This document shows, piece by piece, positions 35,791-43,868 of a stretch of 64,000 nucleotides of DNA. Below the pieces are notes generated by a model. That model was not told where the DNA came from. It ran no database searches and saw nothing but the letters and a program-made list of their open reading frames with translations. The position numbers and the translations under genes were made by a program. The stretch spans positions 1 through 64,000 of the forward strand of contig CAZELI010000002.1 in NCBI GenBank assembly GCA_964512985.1, read 5' to 3'. Each line of letters begins with the position of its first letter. Position 1 is the first letter of the stretch. This DNA is from CAYPGT01 sp964512985. GTDB taxonomy: Bacteria > Cyanobacteriota > Vampirovibrionia > LMEP-6097.

Positions 35791-36036
35791 CTATGTGCCG
35801 ACTTGTCCGAATACAAGTGGCTTACTAAAATTCAATACAGTATTTTGTTCATTGATATCTCTTACGAGAAATGGTTGATTCCCATACTTCTCAATACCTT
35901 GTTTAAGAGCATCCTGCCTATTAAGCCATACTCCCAAAATTTCTTTATCCTTAATTACCACAAACCCACCCTGAGGATTTACCTGTTTTAATGAAGGTAA
36001 ATTTTCTTTTAAAGTTTTAAGTTCCTGTTCAAACAT
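35791..36036 (-). CDS. DUF5678-like small protein
   Basis: An 81-residue protein with GGFVVIKDKEILGVW and QPFLVRDINE, the two strands of a small alpha-beta fold resembling DUF5678 (a KGKWVAI-DGEVVG type motif and a late PFLVRV). It precedes the retropepsin gene in the same direction. A TATAAT box lies 13 nt before the ATG. Function is unknown. Confidence 0.65.
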   Translation of the reverse strand: MFEQELKTLKENLPSLKQVNPQGGFVVIKDKEILGVWLNRQDALKQGIEKYGNQPFLVRDINEQNTVLNFSKPLVFGQVGT

Positions 36037-36102
36037 ACAAGCTGTACCTATTATACCCTGATTTGGATTGTGTTTGGGTTAAAATTTAGCTTCTATTTGG
36101 CT

Positions 36103-36108
36103 TATACT
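36103..36108 (+). promoter_or_regulatory. Pribnow box of prfB, leaderless configuration
   Basis: TATACT at 36103-36108 lies 6 nt before the prfB ATG at 36115. Transcription would begin at or beside the A of the ATG. Confidence 0.55.
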
Positions 36109-36114
36109 TAAAAC

Positions 36115-37237
36115 ATGTCCGATCTTTCTGAACAAACCTATGATTTAAATGAACTTAAGCTTCGTTACTCTTCACTAAAGGAGTATCTTTGACCAAGAAG
36201 AGGTCAAAAAAGAGATAGCAGATTTAGAAGCTGAGATGTCTGCGCCGGGGTTTTGGGATGATACCAATGCTGCACAAGCCAAATCACAAACTCTTGCACA
36301 AAAGAAAAATCAATTAGGACAATTTCAAAGTTGGAACAAGCGTCTACAAGATATCTTGGATATGGAAGAGTTTCAATCCTCTTCTTCTGATAATGAAGAG
36401 AAGCTGCAATATCAAGCAATGATTTTAGATGAGTATTTGTCTTTAAGTAAAGAATTTAAGGTTTTTGAATTTCAAAAAATGATGTCAGGTGACTATGATA
36501 AGTCTGATGCCATAGTTTCTATTAACGCAGGTGCCGGTGGTACGGACGCGCAGGACTGGGCGGAAATGCTGCTTCGGATGTATACTCGTTGGGCAGAGAA
36601 TTACCGAAGTTATACTGTTGAATTGTTAGAACGTTCTGATGGAGAGGAAGCTGGGATTAAATCAGCTACTATAAAGGTGACTGGTCCTTATGCTTATGGA
36701 TATTTAAGTGCAGAGAAAGGTGTGCATCGTTTAGTACGTAAATCTCCGTTTAAATCTTCTGCTGACTCTAGGCAAACGAGCTTTGCTGGTTTAGAAGTTA
36801 CGCCAGTAGTAGCTGATATGTCTAAGATCATTGAGCTTGAGGAAAAAGATCTTGAGATAGATACAATGCGTTCTGGTGGTGCTGGTGGACAAAACGTTAA
36901 TAAAGTAGAAACGGCAGTGCGTGTTAAACATATACCAAGCGGCATAGTGGTGAAATGTACTCAGCAGCGTAGTCAGATGCAGAATAAAGCTAGTGCTTTA
37001 GACCTTATTCGTTCCAAGCTACTTGCAATTAAAGAAGCTGAGCAAAAAGCCAAAATTATTGAGCTTAAAGGGGAATCGGTATCTGCTTCTTGGGGAAACG
37101 CTATAAGATCCTATGTTCTAGATGAAGGTAGGGTGAAAGATGTTCGTACTAAATATGAGACTCGTGATGTGGAATCTGTTCTAAATGGCGATATTGATGC
37201 TTTTATAGAGGCATATTTAAGACAAGAAGCGAAGTAA
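36115..37237 (+). CDS. prfB: Peptide chain release factor 2, with programmed +1 frameshift
   Basis: Terminates translation at UGA and UAA. The product of 373 residues is read from 36115-36189 and then 36191-37237. The first frame ends at TGA 36190-36192 inside AAGGAGTATCTTTGACC, which has the Shine-Dalgarno-like AAGGAG, the slippery CTT and the UGA-C context of the classic RF2 autoregulatory site. After the shift GACCAAGAAGAG continues the protein without a gap. The SPF anticodon-recognition motif is in RKSPFKSSADSR and the GGQ in SGGAGGQNVNKVE. Low RF2 would favour frameshifting and restore RF2 level. Confidence 0.96.
36179..36193 (+). promoter_or_regulatory. RF2 programmed +1 frameshift site
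   Basis: AGGAG-TAT-CTT-TGA-C: an internal Shine-Dalgarno 3 nt from the CTT P-site codon, followed by UGA and C. This is the same arrangement as in E. coli prfB. The codon after the shift, GAC, is in frame with the remaining 348 codons. Confidence 0.95.
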
Positions 37238-37276
37238 AGTGTCCAAGTGGCTTAGTGACAGGGTGGCTGAGTAATA
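37238..37276. repeat. Degenerate 8-bp satellite, copy 1
   Basis: Directly after the prfB stop the sequence runs AGTGTCCAAGTGGCTTAGTG and continues as further RGTGDCTD-like octamers to GGCTGAGTAA. The same octamer pattern is seen at 50551-50584 and 56983-57012. Confidence 0.6.
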
Positions 37277-37395
37277 AAATGAGTAACTATTTAGATACTT
37301 AACTGAACCTTAACTTACTTATGTTTATCTATGTCTAAGCATGGTAAGGCCTTCTCAGCTTCATCATGGGGGAAGAGGACAGGAGAAATAATATA

Positions 37396-37818
37396 ATGGC
37401 AGCGATTAACTCAACATTACAGTTAGCAAAGATTAGGAGTCAGATTGACACTCAGCAACAGATTGTCGCTGATTTAGAGTCTGCATTGCAAGCCTCTATT
37501 TTAGGATCCCCTAACAGTCTTACACAGGGATCACTTGGAGATATAGTTGATGATGTCCAAAAAACCTATGACAGTGTCGTAGGCGGTAGTTTTTTAGGAG
37601 CCGCTTTTAAAAGAGGTGTTGAGGAGTTCGTTAAAGATGCTAGTGGTAAAGTGCCTGATATGCACAAGATCGTACCAGAGCAAGATGTTATAAGAAGTAT
37701 GCTTTATCAAGCAAGAGCACTTCTTGGTGAATTGAGAGTTGAAGAGCAGGGTTGGAATATAGAAGTACAAGAAGAAAAGGCTCGTAAAAAAGAATTAAAT
37801 GAATTTGCTAAAGGCTAA
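37396..37818 (+). CDS. Small helical protein, Q-x-W tail family, member 2
   Basis: A 140-residue paralogue of the protein at 9654-10265. Shared parts are the N-terminal helix (KIRSQIDTQQQIVADLE, then LQASILG) and the C-terminal helix (YQARALLGELRVEEQGWN and a tail ending KKELNEFAKG). The middle is shorter and different. There is no signal peptide or membrane helix. The ATG at 37396 is chosen because AGGAG lies 8 nt before it; a longer frame from 37366 would lack this. It converges on fliA with 9 nt between them. Function unknown. Confidence 0.8.
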   Translation: MAAINSTLQLAKIRSQIDTQQQIVADLESALQASILGSPNSLTQGSLGDIVDDVQKTYDSVVGGSFLGAAFKRGVEEFVKDASGKVPDMHKIVPEQDVIRSMLYQARALLGELRVEEQGWNIEVQEEKARKKELNEFAKG

Positions 37819-37827
37819 TCTATAGAT

Positions 37828-38691
37828 TTATATCTCATAACCTTTCATTAGTATTTTAAGTTTTTGTAATACCTTCATATGTAACTGTGAAGCTCGTGAT
37901 TCAGAGACTCCCAGTACTTCACCAATCTCTCTAAATGTAAGCTTTTGATAATGATATAAGGCTACTACTATTCTCTCTCTTGGATTGAGTGAGTCTATTG
38001 CTTTAGCTAATTTATCTTTTAATATATTCTGATCAGTGTATTCTTCTTGGCTTTGATCTTCAGAAGCAAGGTTATCTACTAAGGCAACTTTAGATTCTTC
38101 AAAAGGTCTAGTAGCTTCTGTTGAATCTAATGAGAAAATAAGTGCACTAGCTTCAGTCTTGATCTGTCTTAAATCTTCGGAGTCTATATTAAGAGCTGTT
38201 TTAACTTCAGTATCATTAGGAGCCCTACCGAATTGTCTTTCAAGCTTGGCTACTGCTTCATTAAAGCGTTTAACCCTTGTTCTACCTGTTCTACTTAGGA
38301 AGTCTCTTGATCTTAAGAAGTCAAGAATCTCTCCTCTTACTCTATTAATCGCAAAAGTTTCAAAGGAGCATTTTTGCTGAGGATTAAATCTATCTACAGC
38401 TTCTATTAAGCCAATAGTACCGTAACCTAGTAAATCTTCTCTATCAAAGTCTGCTGTTTCGATATATGGAAAACGACCAATGACCCAATTAACAATATAG
38501 GCATAGCGTCTAATAAGTTGCTCTCTAATTTGGCCAGGTTTGTTTTGAGTGGTGTAGCGATTCCAGATGCGCATAGACTCCTCTCTGTCGCGCACATTAG
38601 CGGGGGCAATCTGAGCAAGAGTCTGAGAGTCTACTGGACTCTTCCTTGCTGAAGCTATTATTGGATCGTTGTCTATGGTTTTTTTCATCAT
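37828..38691 (-). CDS. fliA: RNA polymerase sigma factor, FliA/WhiG (sigma-28) type
   Basis: A 287-residue alternative sigma factor. Region 2 is seen in YAYIVNWVIGRFPYI, DREDLLGYGTIGLIEAVDRF and FETFAINRVRGEILDFLRS. Region 3 follows, and region 4 ends with the HTH LTFREIGEVLGVSESRASQL. The RVRGEILDxLRxxD signature is that of FliA-like sigmas, which usually drive late flagellar and motility genes. A flagellar gene cluster lies 20 kb away. The upstream gene, 14 nt away, encodes a membrane protein. Confidence 0.92.
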   Translation of the reverse strand: MMKKTIDNDPIIASARKSPVDSQTLAQIAPANVRDREESMRIWNRYTTQNKPGQIREQLIRRYAYIVNWVIGRFPYIETADFDREDLLGYGTIGLIEAVDRFNPQQKCSFETFAINRVRGEILDFLRSRDFLSRTGRTRVKRFNEAVAKLERQFGRAPNDTEVKTALNIDSEDLRQIKTEASALIFSLDSTEATRPFEESKVALVDNLASEDQSQEEYTDQNILKDKLAKAIDSLNPRERIVVALYHYQKLTFREIGEVLGVSESRASQLHMKVLQKLKILMKGYEI

Positions 38692-38705
38692 TTATATCTT
38701 TTTTT

Positions 38706-39068
38706 TTAAATTACCTGTAACTTTGCTTGTCTAATTGCTATCTGTTCTTCTATGTATCTTTTTCGCTCATCTCTTTTTCGTTTTATGTCACCGAGTCTTT
38801 TTCTTTGCATATGAGCCCCTGAAACACTCCCAAGGCAATAACCAACTAAAGCGAACACCAATGAGACTAAGAAGCTTTGATAGAGAGCTTCCAGAATTTG
38901 AATACTGATGGCATCTTTAGTAGCGATTGAGCAGGTATAATGGATTGCTAGAGATAGTGACCACGCAAGGATTGCAAGCTTCACAGAAATATTTCTATAC
39001 GCCTTAAGTTCACTCATCAATGTTTCTTTGAGTAATCCTCCGCTTTCTAATATGCCTTGTGTTGCCAA
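38706..39068 (-). CDS. Membrane protein with charged tail, cotranscribed with fliA
   Basis: A 120-residue protein with two predicted membrane helices (LAILAWSLSLAIHYTCS and SFLVSLVFALVGYCLGS) and a strongly basic C-terminal helix (RKRLGDIKRKRDERKRYIEE). It is 14 nt upstream of fliA in the same direction. No family is recognised. The context suggests a motility- or sigma-linked membrane factor, which is inference. Confidence 0.65.
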   Translation of the reverse strand: MATQGILESGGLLKETLMSELKAYRNISVKLAILAWSLSLAIHYTCSIATKDAISIQILEALYQSFLVSLVFALVGYCLGSVSGAHMQRKRLGDIKRKRDERKRYIEEQIAIRQAKLQVI

Positions 39069-39313
39069 ATTAAACTGTCTCCAAGGGGTTTATTCCAATA
39101 AAGGCTATATGTGGTAAGTCCCTCTTATGCATGAAATTTTCAAGTAAAAATCCAATAATAGAACTACTAATCTAGTCCTAAAGTCCAGTTAATGAGCTAT
39201 TTAGATTAATCACAATAGAGAGGAGGGCTGATTATGATTATGGTGAGGTAAAGGATTAGAACTAACTGCTTATTTATATTTTTATTTAAAATCCCAATTT
39301 AGGAAGGGAAAGT
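39069..39313. other. Intergenic stretch with no recognised gene
   Basis: The gap between the fliA-linked membrane protein and the mlaE-like gene is 400 bp. Apart from the GC-rich palindromic element at 39314-39411 I see no open frame of note, no RNA gene and no clear terminator. An A/T-rich run before the element resembles the left flank of the other copies. Confidence 0.5.
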
Positions 39314-39411
39314 GGGTTCCGCCGCTTCGCGGCGTTTGCGCTGCGCGCGGCTGAATGAAAGAAATTATTTAGTAGTCCGCAGGGCGAACCGCGCCGAAGG
39401 CGCGGAACCAC
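39314..39411. repeat. GC-rich palindromic element, family 2, copy A
   Basis: It begins GGGTTCCGCCGCTTCGCGGC, has a second GC hairpin (TTGCGCTGCGCGCGGC), an AT-rich middle with ATTATTTAG, then AGTCCGCAGGGCGAACCG and ends CGCGCCGAAGGCGCGGAACC-AC. The ends GGTTCCGC and GCGGAACC are inverted repeats. The base composition is far above that of the surroundings. Full copies are at 43713-43810 and 55347-55445. Confidence 0.85.
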
Positions 39412-39468
39412 AATATAAATAAAATCTAGAAATAGAATTGATAAGGCGATGATTAGAAGGATTGCTTA

Positions 39469-40242
39469 TTAATCTATAAATAATAATGGTGTTAAAAAGC
39501 CGTCTAGGATTACTATTCCTACTATGACTAAAGCTGTGGCCTTAGTAGTCGTGAGTCCTACTTCTTTAGCTCCTCCACTACAATTAAGTCCCATAGTAAC
39601 GCTTATTAATAATGCATAAAGGCAAAATACTTCAGTCTTGATTAATGGATAAAAATATTCTTTAAGACCTATATTCGCCCATGCAGAGTCGAGAAATTCT
39701 GCAAACTCTAGATTGATTACTAACTTAGCGACTAGCATTCCAGCAAACATGCTAACCATGGCTGCTATAGCAAGTATAAAAGGAGCTAATAGTATAGTTG
39801 CTAATACTGTAGGAACTAGTAAGAAATATAAAGGATCAATCTTAAGTACTCGAAGTACGTCAATTTGTTCTGTGACTTTCATAGTCGAGATTTCCGCTGT
39901 AAGTGCTGTACCACATCTGGCTGCTATCGCAAAGGCAATGAAAGTAGGAATAATTTCGCGCAGGTTAGCTAATGCAATAAGCGCACCTACTAGTTCTCTA
40001 CCGCCATGTTTAGTTAATTCAATTGCAGTATTATAAGTTAGTATCATACTTGCTAGTGAACAAAGAGCTATAACCATTAATATGGATTCATAGCCAATGA
40101 ATAATAACTTAGAGACTAATTGCTCTTTTTGGATTTCACCACGGATTATATATCTAAAAGATTTAAGTAAGTATAAGATCGCTGATCCTAAAACCTCCAG
40201 GAAATTAGCTTTGTCTGAGGGAGTGGTAGTTAGATTTAACAC
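39469..40242 (-). CDS. mlaE: MlaE/YrbE-type lipid ABC transporter permease
   Basis: Membrane permease of the Mla-like phospholipid transport ABC system. With start GTG 40242 it has 257 residues, the usual family size. It has five to six membrane segments and the family patterns LVGALIALANLREIIPTFIA, AARCGTALTAEISTMKVTEQ (conserved RxGTAxxAEIxTMxxxEQ) and IDALRVL-like IDVLRVLKIDPL. The longer frame to 40341 would cover the bamA promoter and start, so the shorter start is preferred. The ATPase and MCE partners are not in the window. Confidence 0.88.
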   Translation of the reverse strand: MLNLTTTPSDKANFLEVLGSAILYLLKSFRYIIRGEIQKEQLVSKLLFIGYESILMVIALCSLASMILTYNTAIELTKHGGRELVGALIALANLREIIPTFIAFAIAARCGTALTAEISTMKVTEQIDVLRVLKIDPLYFLLVPTVLATILLAPFILAIAAMVSMFAGMLVAKLVINLEFAEFLDSAWANIGLKEYFYPLIKTEVFCLYALLISVTMGLNCSGGAKEVGLTTTKATALVIVGIVILDGFLTPLLFID

Positions 40243-40288
40243 TGATGCTATAAAATTGTAGCGTATTCCCTGAAACTCAAGTTCATCA

Positions 40289-40294
40289 TATAAT
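40289..40294 (+). promoter_or_regulatory. Pribnow box of bamA
   Basis: TATAAT at 40289-40294, 8 nt before the GTG start at 40303. It supports that start and a transcript with almost no leader. Confidence 0.5.
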
Positions 40295-40302
40295 AACTTA
40301 AG

Positions 40303-42297
40303 GTGCCAGACAAAAAGCACAATTACATAACTCACAACCATATTTCATTAAGTCAAGGCTCATTTTATAGCTGCTTCTTAGTGTTGGTTTTGTTTTGTTT
40401 GGCTTTGCCTTCTTTTGCAGAAGCGGAGGAAAATTATCAAGGTTTAGTATCTGAAATAAGAATTAGTGGTAACAGACTAGTAGATGATTCTGCAATCATT
40501 GAACAAATAAGGACTTATCCAGGTCGGTCGTTTTCTAGAGATATAGTGATTGAAGATCTTAAGCGGATCAATGAGATGGGTTATTTTGTTGCTAAAAGTG
40601 TTGAAGCCAGACCTTACCAAAAACCAGACGGCAGCATAATTCTAGAATATATTGTCGTAGAGAATCCTCCTATCACTGATTTAGTAGTCTATGGTAATAC
40701 TTTGGTAGGAGAACTCGATAGCTTCTCTTACTTTAATGGTTTGGTCGGGAAACCGGAAAACGCTAAATTAATCTCTGAAAGAATTCAAAAGCTAGAGAGA
40801 GAATACTACTCAAAGGGCTATATAGTAGCGAGGGTAAAAGATATAGATTTAGATGAAAGTGGTCTTCTAAAAATTTATATTGATGAAGGCACTATCACTG
40901 AAATCCAATATGTTGGTAATAATTTGACTAGAACAAGTTACTTGAAACATATAGTCTCTAATACCCAAGCTAATGAACCATATAATGAAGCTAAGTTTGC
41001 TAAGGATTATAAGAAGCTCCAAGGCTCGGGCTATTTTGAAAACGTCACCCGAGTCGTGAAACCTAATGCTGATGGGGAAGGTTACATACTTGAGATCCAG
41101 GTAAAAGAGAAGGAGAAATTTACTAGCCTAGGATTAGGAGGTGGTGTTAACTCCTCTGCAGGTTTGTTTGGTAATGCTAATTTCTCTAAGGGTAATATTA
41201 AAGGCAAGGGAGAAACTTTAAATATTAATGCCATTCTAGGAAGTGGTTATGGAGCTGGTTCTACGTTTAACACTAATAGTAATCTAGTTCGTACTGGTAG
41301 ATATACCTCTATTAGTGCATCCTATACTTCTCCGTTCTTTAAAGATAGCGATTATATGCTTAAGGAGTTTATTAATTACTCTAAAGGACCTAATTTTACA
41401 GTGGATCTTTCTGAGCAGAGCTTGCTTTCAGCTGGTGCCTCTGTATCTAGAGCTATTGATGATAATCAAAGTATTAGTTATGGAAGCTCTTTAAACTTAA
41501 TTAATGTGAAGGACAGAGATAGAAAGACTTATATAAATGAAGTGGCTGATAATATTTTAGAGGTAGATCATCTTACTAATAGAGATCTCTTCAATGCAGA
41601 TCCAGATCAATTTCTTGGTGGTAAGAGAGCTATTGCTCTTGCAGAAGCACGTGCTTTAAGAGACAGCCAGATTGTTAAAGGTAATTTTATAGACTTCACT
41701 ACTAATTATGCTTATCAAGATTTAGATGATAATTCTAGACCACGAGAGGGTTTTAAGTTTAGAGCGGGTATGACTCCTACACTAGGACGCGGTGATGTAA
41801 CAAGCTTCACTAAGCTACATGGAAGTGCTACTCGTTTTATACCATTGCCATGGAGATCGACTTTTATATTTAATGTGCGTGGTGATTATGGTCTGCTCGG
41901 TACTATTCCACAGTTCTCTAAATTTAGATTGGGGACTAGCACTGGTGTTAGAGGCTATCGCCAATTTACAGAATTAGGTGTGGGTGATAAATTATTGATT
42001 TCTACTGCTGAATATAGAACTCCTATATATAATGTGATCCCTCCATTACAGAAATTCAAGCTGCTCAAGAATGTCGACTTTGCTTTATTTGCAGACGCAG
42101 GAGTTGTTGGTGGTGATAGTAGATTGAACTTAATTACTGATAGATTATCGCGCGCTGGGGCTGTTGGCTTTGGTATAAGAGTGAATGTCCCATTAGTTGG
42201 GGCCTTAAGGTTTGATGTGGGCTTCCCTTTAGTTAAAGCTCTTACAAATAATACGAAATTATATAGATTTAACTTTGGTCCAGCGAATTTCTATTAA
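40303..42297 (+). CDS. bamA: Outer membrane assembly protein BamA/Omp85
   Basis: Inserts beta-barrel proteins into the outer membrane. The 664-residue protein has a signal sequence (SCFLVLVLFCLALPSFAEA), then three POTRA-like domains (about residues 45-275; VSEIRISGNRLVDDSAI, ITDLVVYGNTLVGELD and ITEIQYVGNNLTRTSYL mark their starts). A 16-strand barrel runs to the C-terminal F-Y end (FNFGPANFY). The lid-lock motif TGVRGYRQF is present. Three POTRA domains is the number found in cyanobacterial Omp85, against five in proteobacteria. It diverges from the mlaE-like gene. Confidence 0.93.
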   Translation: MPDKKHNYITHNHISLSQGSFYSCFLVLVLFCLALPSFAEAEENYQGLVSEIRISGNRLVDDSAIIEQIRTYPGRSFSRDIVIEDLKRINEMGYFVAKSVEARPYQKPDGSIILEYIVVENPPITDLVVYGNTLVGELDSFSYFNGLVGKPENAKLISERIQKLEREYYSKGYIVARVKDIDLDESGLLKIYIDEGTITEIQYVGNNLTRTSYLKHIVSNTQANEPYNEAKFAKDYKKLQGSGYFENVTRVVKPNADGEGYILEIQVKEKEKFTSLGLGGGVNSSAGLFGNANFSKGNIKGKGETLNINAILGSGYGAGSTFNTNSNLVRTGRYTSISASYTSPFFKDSDYMLKEFINYSKGPNFTVDLSEQSLLSAGASVSRAIDDNQSISYGSSLNLINVKDRDRKTYINEVADNILEVDHLTNRDLFNADPDQFLGGKRAIALAEARALRDSQIVKGNFIDFTTNYAYQDLDDNSRPREGFKFRAGMTPTLGRGDVTSFTKLHGSATRFIPLPWRSTFIFNVRGDYGLLGTIPQFSKFRLGTSTGVRGYRQFTELGVGDKLLISTAEYRTPIYNVIPPLQKFKLLKNVDFALFADAGVVGGDSRLNLITDRLSRAGAVGFGIRVNVPLVGALRFDVGFPLVKALTNNTKLYRFNFGPANFY

Positions 42298-42337
42298 ATA
42301 ATTTTCTGATCAAACCCATAAAACTTGGATCGGGTTT

Positions 42338-42347
42338 GGGTTCCGCG
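42338..42347. repeat. Left-end remnant of GC-rich palindromic element, family 2
   Basis: GGGTTCCGCG at the bamA 3' side, preceded by a flank (TTTCTGATCAAACCC...TTGGATCGGG) like that of the full copies. The rest of the element is missing. Confidence 0.4.
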
Positions 42348-42405
42348 ATTTTTTTTAGCTTTCCCTTAATCTTTCAATATATAATACATGTTATTATTAA
42401 GCCCT

Positions 42406-42747
42406 ATGTCAAATCAAGATGAATTAAAAGATATTAATCAGGCAATGAGCGAAGACCAGCCAAAAGAAGAAATTACTGAATTAAGTGATGAGGCTAGGAT
42501 TGCTTTTGCTTTATATCTCGATGTAATGAAAGAAGGTAAAGTAACCAAAGATGGTACTAGAATACCCCCTCTAAATACTCATAAGATCTCTAGATTGGCA
42601 GAAGTTAACGCTAAACAAGTATCTAAAGGTTTTGATAGATTGAGAACCAAGGGTTTCCTCAATAATGATGATAATGGTGATTTATATATTCCTGATATTA
42701 TAGCGTTTGAAGATTGGCTTAAATCAGAAGGTGCTGCCATCGTTTAA
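42406..42747 (+). CDS. Small winged-helix protein
   Basis: A 113-residue protein. Residues about 45-85 (TRIPPLNTHKISRLAEVNAK then KGFDRLRTKGFL) look like a winged helix-turn-helix; the N-terminus is acidic. A TATAAT box at 42380-42385 would start transcription near 42391, inside the longer reading frame from 42388, so ATG 42406 is chosen. It is the first gene of a unit with the third helical-family protein and the glycine-zipper protein. A local regulator is the likely role. Confidence 0.65.
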   Translation: MSNQDELKDINQAMSEDQPKEEITELSDEARIAFALYLDVMKEGKVTKDGTRIPPLNTHKISRLAEVNAKQVSKGFDRLRTKGFLNNDDNGDLYIPDIIAFEDWLKSEGAAIV

Positions 42748-42802
42748 GAATATAAGTTTTATTTCTTTTCCGTTAACCAAAGCATAAACTTCATAGTTTA
42801 TA

Positions 42803-42808
42803 TATACT
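42803..42808 (+). promoter_or_regulatory. Pribnow box of the helical/glycine-zipper gene pair
   Basis: TATACT at 42803-42808, 5 nt before ATG 42814, with no Shine-Dalgarno. Leaderless arrangement. Confidence 0.5.
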
Positions 42809-42813
42809 GCATC

Positions 42814-43092
42814 ATGGCAATATATCAACATGTTCCGTATATAAACCCTGCTGAAAGAATGGCTGACGCAGAGGCTCTCGTCTCCCAGACACAAGCAGAT
42901 AACGCATTTGCTGAGCAATTACAACAACAAGCAATATTAGGAGTTGGTGATGCGCAAGCAGCAAGACAGTTACTCGCAGTAGTAAGAGAGCTCTTGGGTA
43001 ATGCAAGAATCAATCAACAATTTTGGATGGAAGTCGCTAAGGCTGACAAAGAAGCTTACAAGAAAGCAAACGAACTTATTAAGAGTACATAA
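42814..43092 (+). CDS. Small helical protein, Q-x-W tail family, member 3
   Basis: A 92-residue protein, the shortest member of the family seen at 9654 and 37396. The N-terminal part is different (Pro- and Ala-rich), then EQLQQQAILG matches the ESILG/ASILG helix end and RELLGNARINQQFWMEV with the KANEL tail matches the C-terminal helix. The whole is alpha-helical in pattern with no membrane segment. It is followed after 9 nt by the glycine-zipper gene. A strong terminator at 43612-43639 ends the unit. Function unknown. Confidence 0.75.
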   Translation: MAIYQHVPYINPAERMADAEALVSQTQADNAFAEQLQQQAILGVGDAQAARQLLAVVRELLGNARINQQFWMEVAKADKEAYKKANELIKST

Positions 43093-43101
43093 AGGATAGA
43101 T

Positions 43102-43578
43102 ATGATAACTTACAACAACGCACCGCCAGAAACTAATTACCTGGACTGGGAATTACAAGCAGACTTCAACGATCGTGCATTAAAACAGCTCTCTGCAAGT
43201 AACTTTCAGGATATTTTCAATATGACGAAGAGAATTTCTGAAGTTGAAACTAAGATGGGTAAGATTAAGTTTCGTGCTCAGGGTATCGGTGGTATGCTCG
43301 GTATCGCTGCTGGAGCTATGGGTGGTCCACTTGGTAGTGTTATCGGATTTGGTGTAGGTAGATCTATTGGTGGATTTGTTGGTAATGCATTGTCTAATAA
43401 ATACTATGGCGAAGAGCAGATGACTATTAATGAGAACCTATTCATGGCTCGCCAAAGAGACACTCAGATCAAATATATGATTGGTGAATTTGACGGACTT
43501 CAAAGCACTCTTGGAACTCTACGTCAGAACGCCATCAACGACGATAAGAAAATCATACAGGACATGATGGTCCTATAG
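43102..43578 (+). CDS. Glycine-zipper protein of unknown function
   Basis: A 158-residue protein. Residues about 62-100 are a glycine-rich hydrophobic stretch (GIGGMLGIAAGAMGGPLGS and then GFGVGRSIGGFVGNAL) with small residues every fourth position, as in glycine zippers that pack membrane helices or pores. The flanks are amphipathic helices. There is no signal peptide. AAAGGA precedes the ATG. It is paired with the small helical protein upstream, so the two may form a complex. Confidence 0.7.
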   Translation: MITYNNAPPETNYLDWELQADFNDRALKQLSASNFQDIFNMTKRISEVETKMGKIKFRAQGIGGMLGIAAGAMGGPLGSVIGFGVGRSIGGFVGNALSNKYYGEEQMTINENLFMARQRDTQIKYMIGEFDGLQSTLGTLRQNAINDDKKIIQDMMVL

Positions 43579-43611
43579 TATTTAACAATTCTCCCTCCCT
43601 CCCAAAAATAA

Positions 43612-43641
43612 AAGGACCAGCTTTCGGGCTGGTCTTTTTAT
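43612..43641 (+). terminator. Intrinsic terminator after the glycine-zipper gene
   Basis: GACCAGC (43615-43621) pairs with GCTGGTC (43628-43634) around TTTCGG, followed by TTTTT. It is the clearest rho-independent terminator in the window. Confidence 0.9.
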
Positions 43642-43712
43642 TTGTAGTAATTACGTAACTATTCAGATCTTTATGTATATTTCTATTTTATCCCTAGAAC
43701 CGGGATGGGGTG

Positions 43713-43810
43713 GGGTTCCGCCGCTTCGCGGCGTTTGCGCTGCGCGCGGCTTAATATAATGAATTATTTAGCAGTCCGCAGGACAAACGCGCCGAAGGCG
43801 CGTAATCACA
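43713..43810. repeat. GC-rich palindromic element, family 2, copy B
   Basis: Near-identical to copy A over GGGTTCCGCCGCTTCGCGGC, the TTGCGCTGCGCGCGGC hairpin, and ATTATTTAGCAGTCCGCAGG. The right end is worn (GCGCGTAATCAC instead of GCGCGGAACCAC). It lies between the terminator and nuoC. Confidence 0.85.
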
Positions 43811-43868
43811 ACATAAAATGAAATTTAGATAAATCAATGATTATTTGATTAGCTGAGTAGTTACGTAA

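Noticed and set aside
36236..37237. prfB as a simple 333-residue gene starting at 36236
   Set aside because: The upstream 25-codon frame, the slippery CTT-TGA-C and the Shine-Dalgarno-like site show a programmed frameshift; starting at 36236 would cut off the N-terminal domain.
37366..37395. Upstream ATG for the second helical-family gene
   Set aside because: The Shine-Dalgarno AGGAG and paralogue alignment place the start at 37396.
40243..40341. Longer N-terminus for the mlaE-like gene
   Set aside because: It would run across the bamA promoter and start codon and gives residues not found in MlaE/YrbE proteins.
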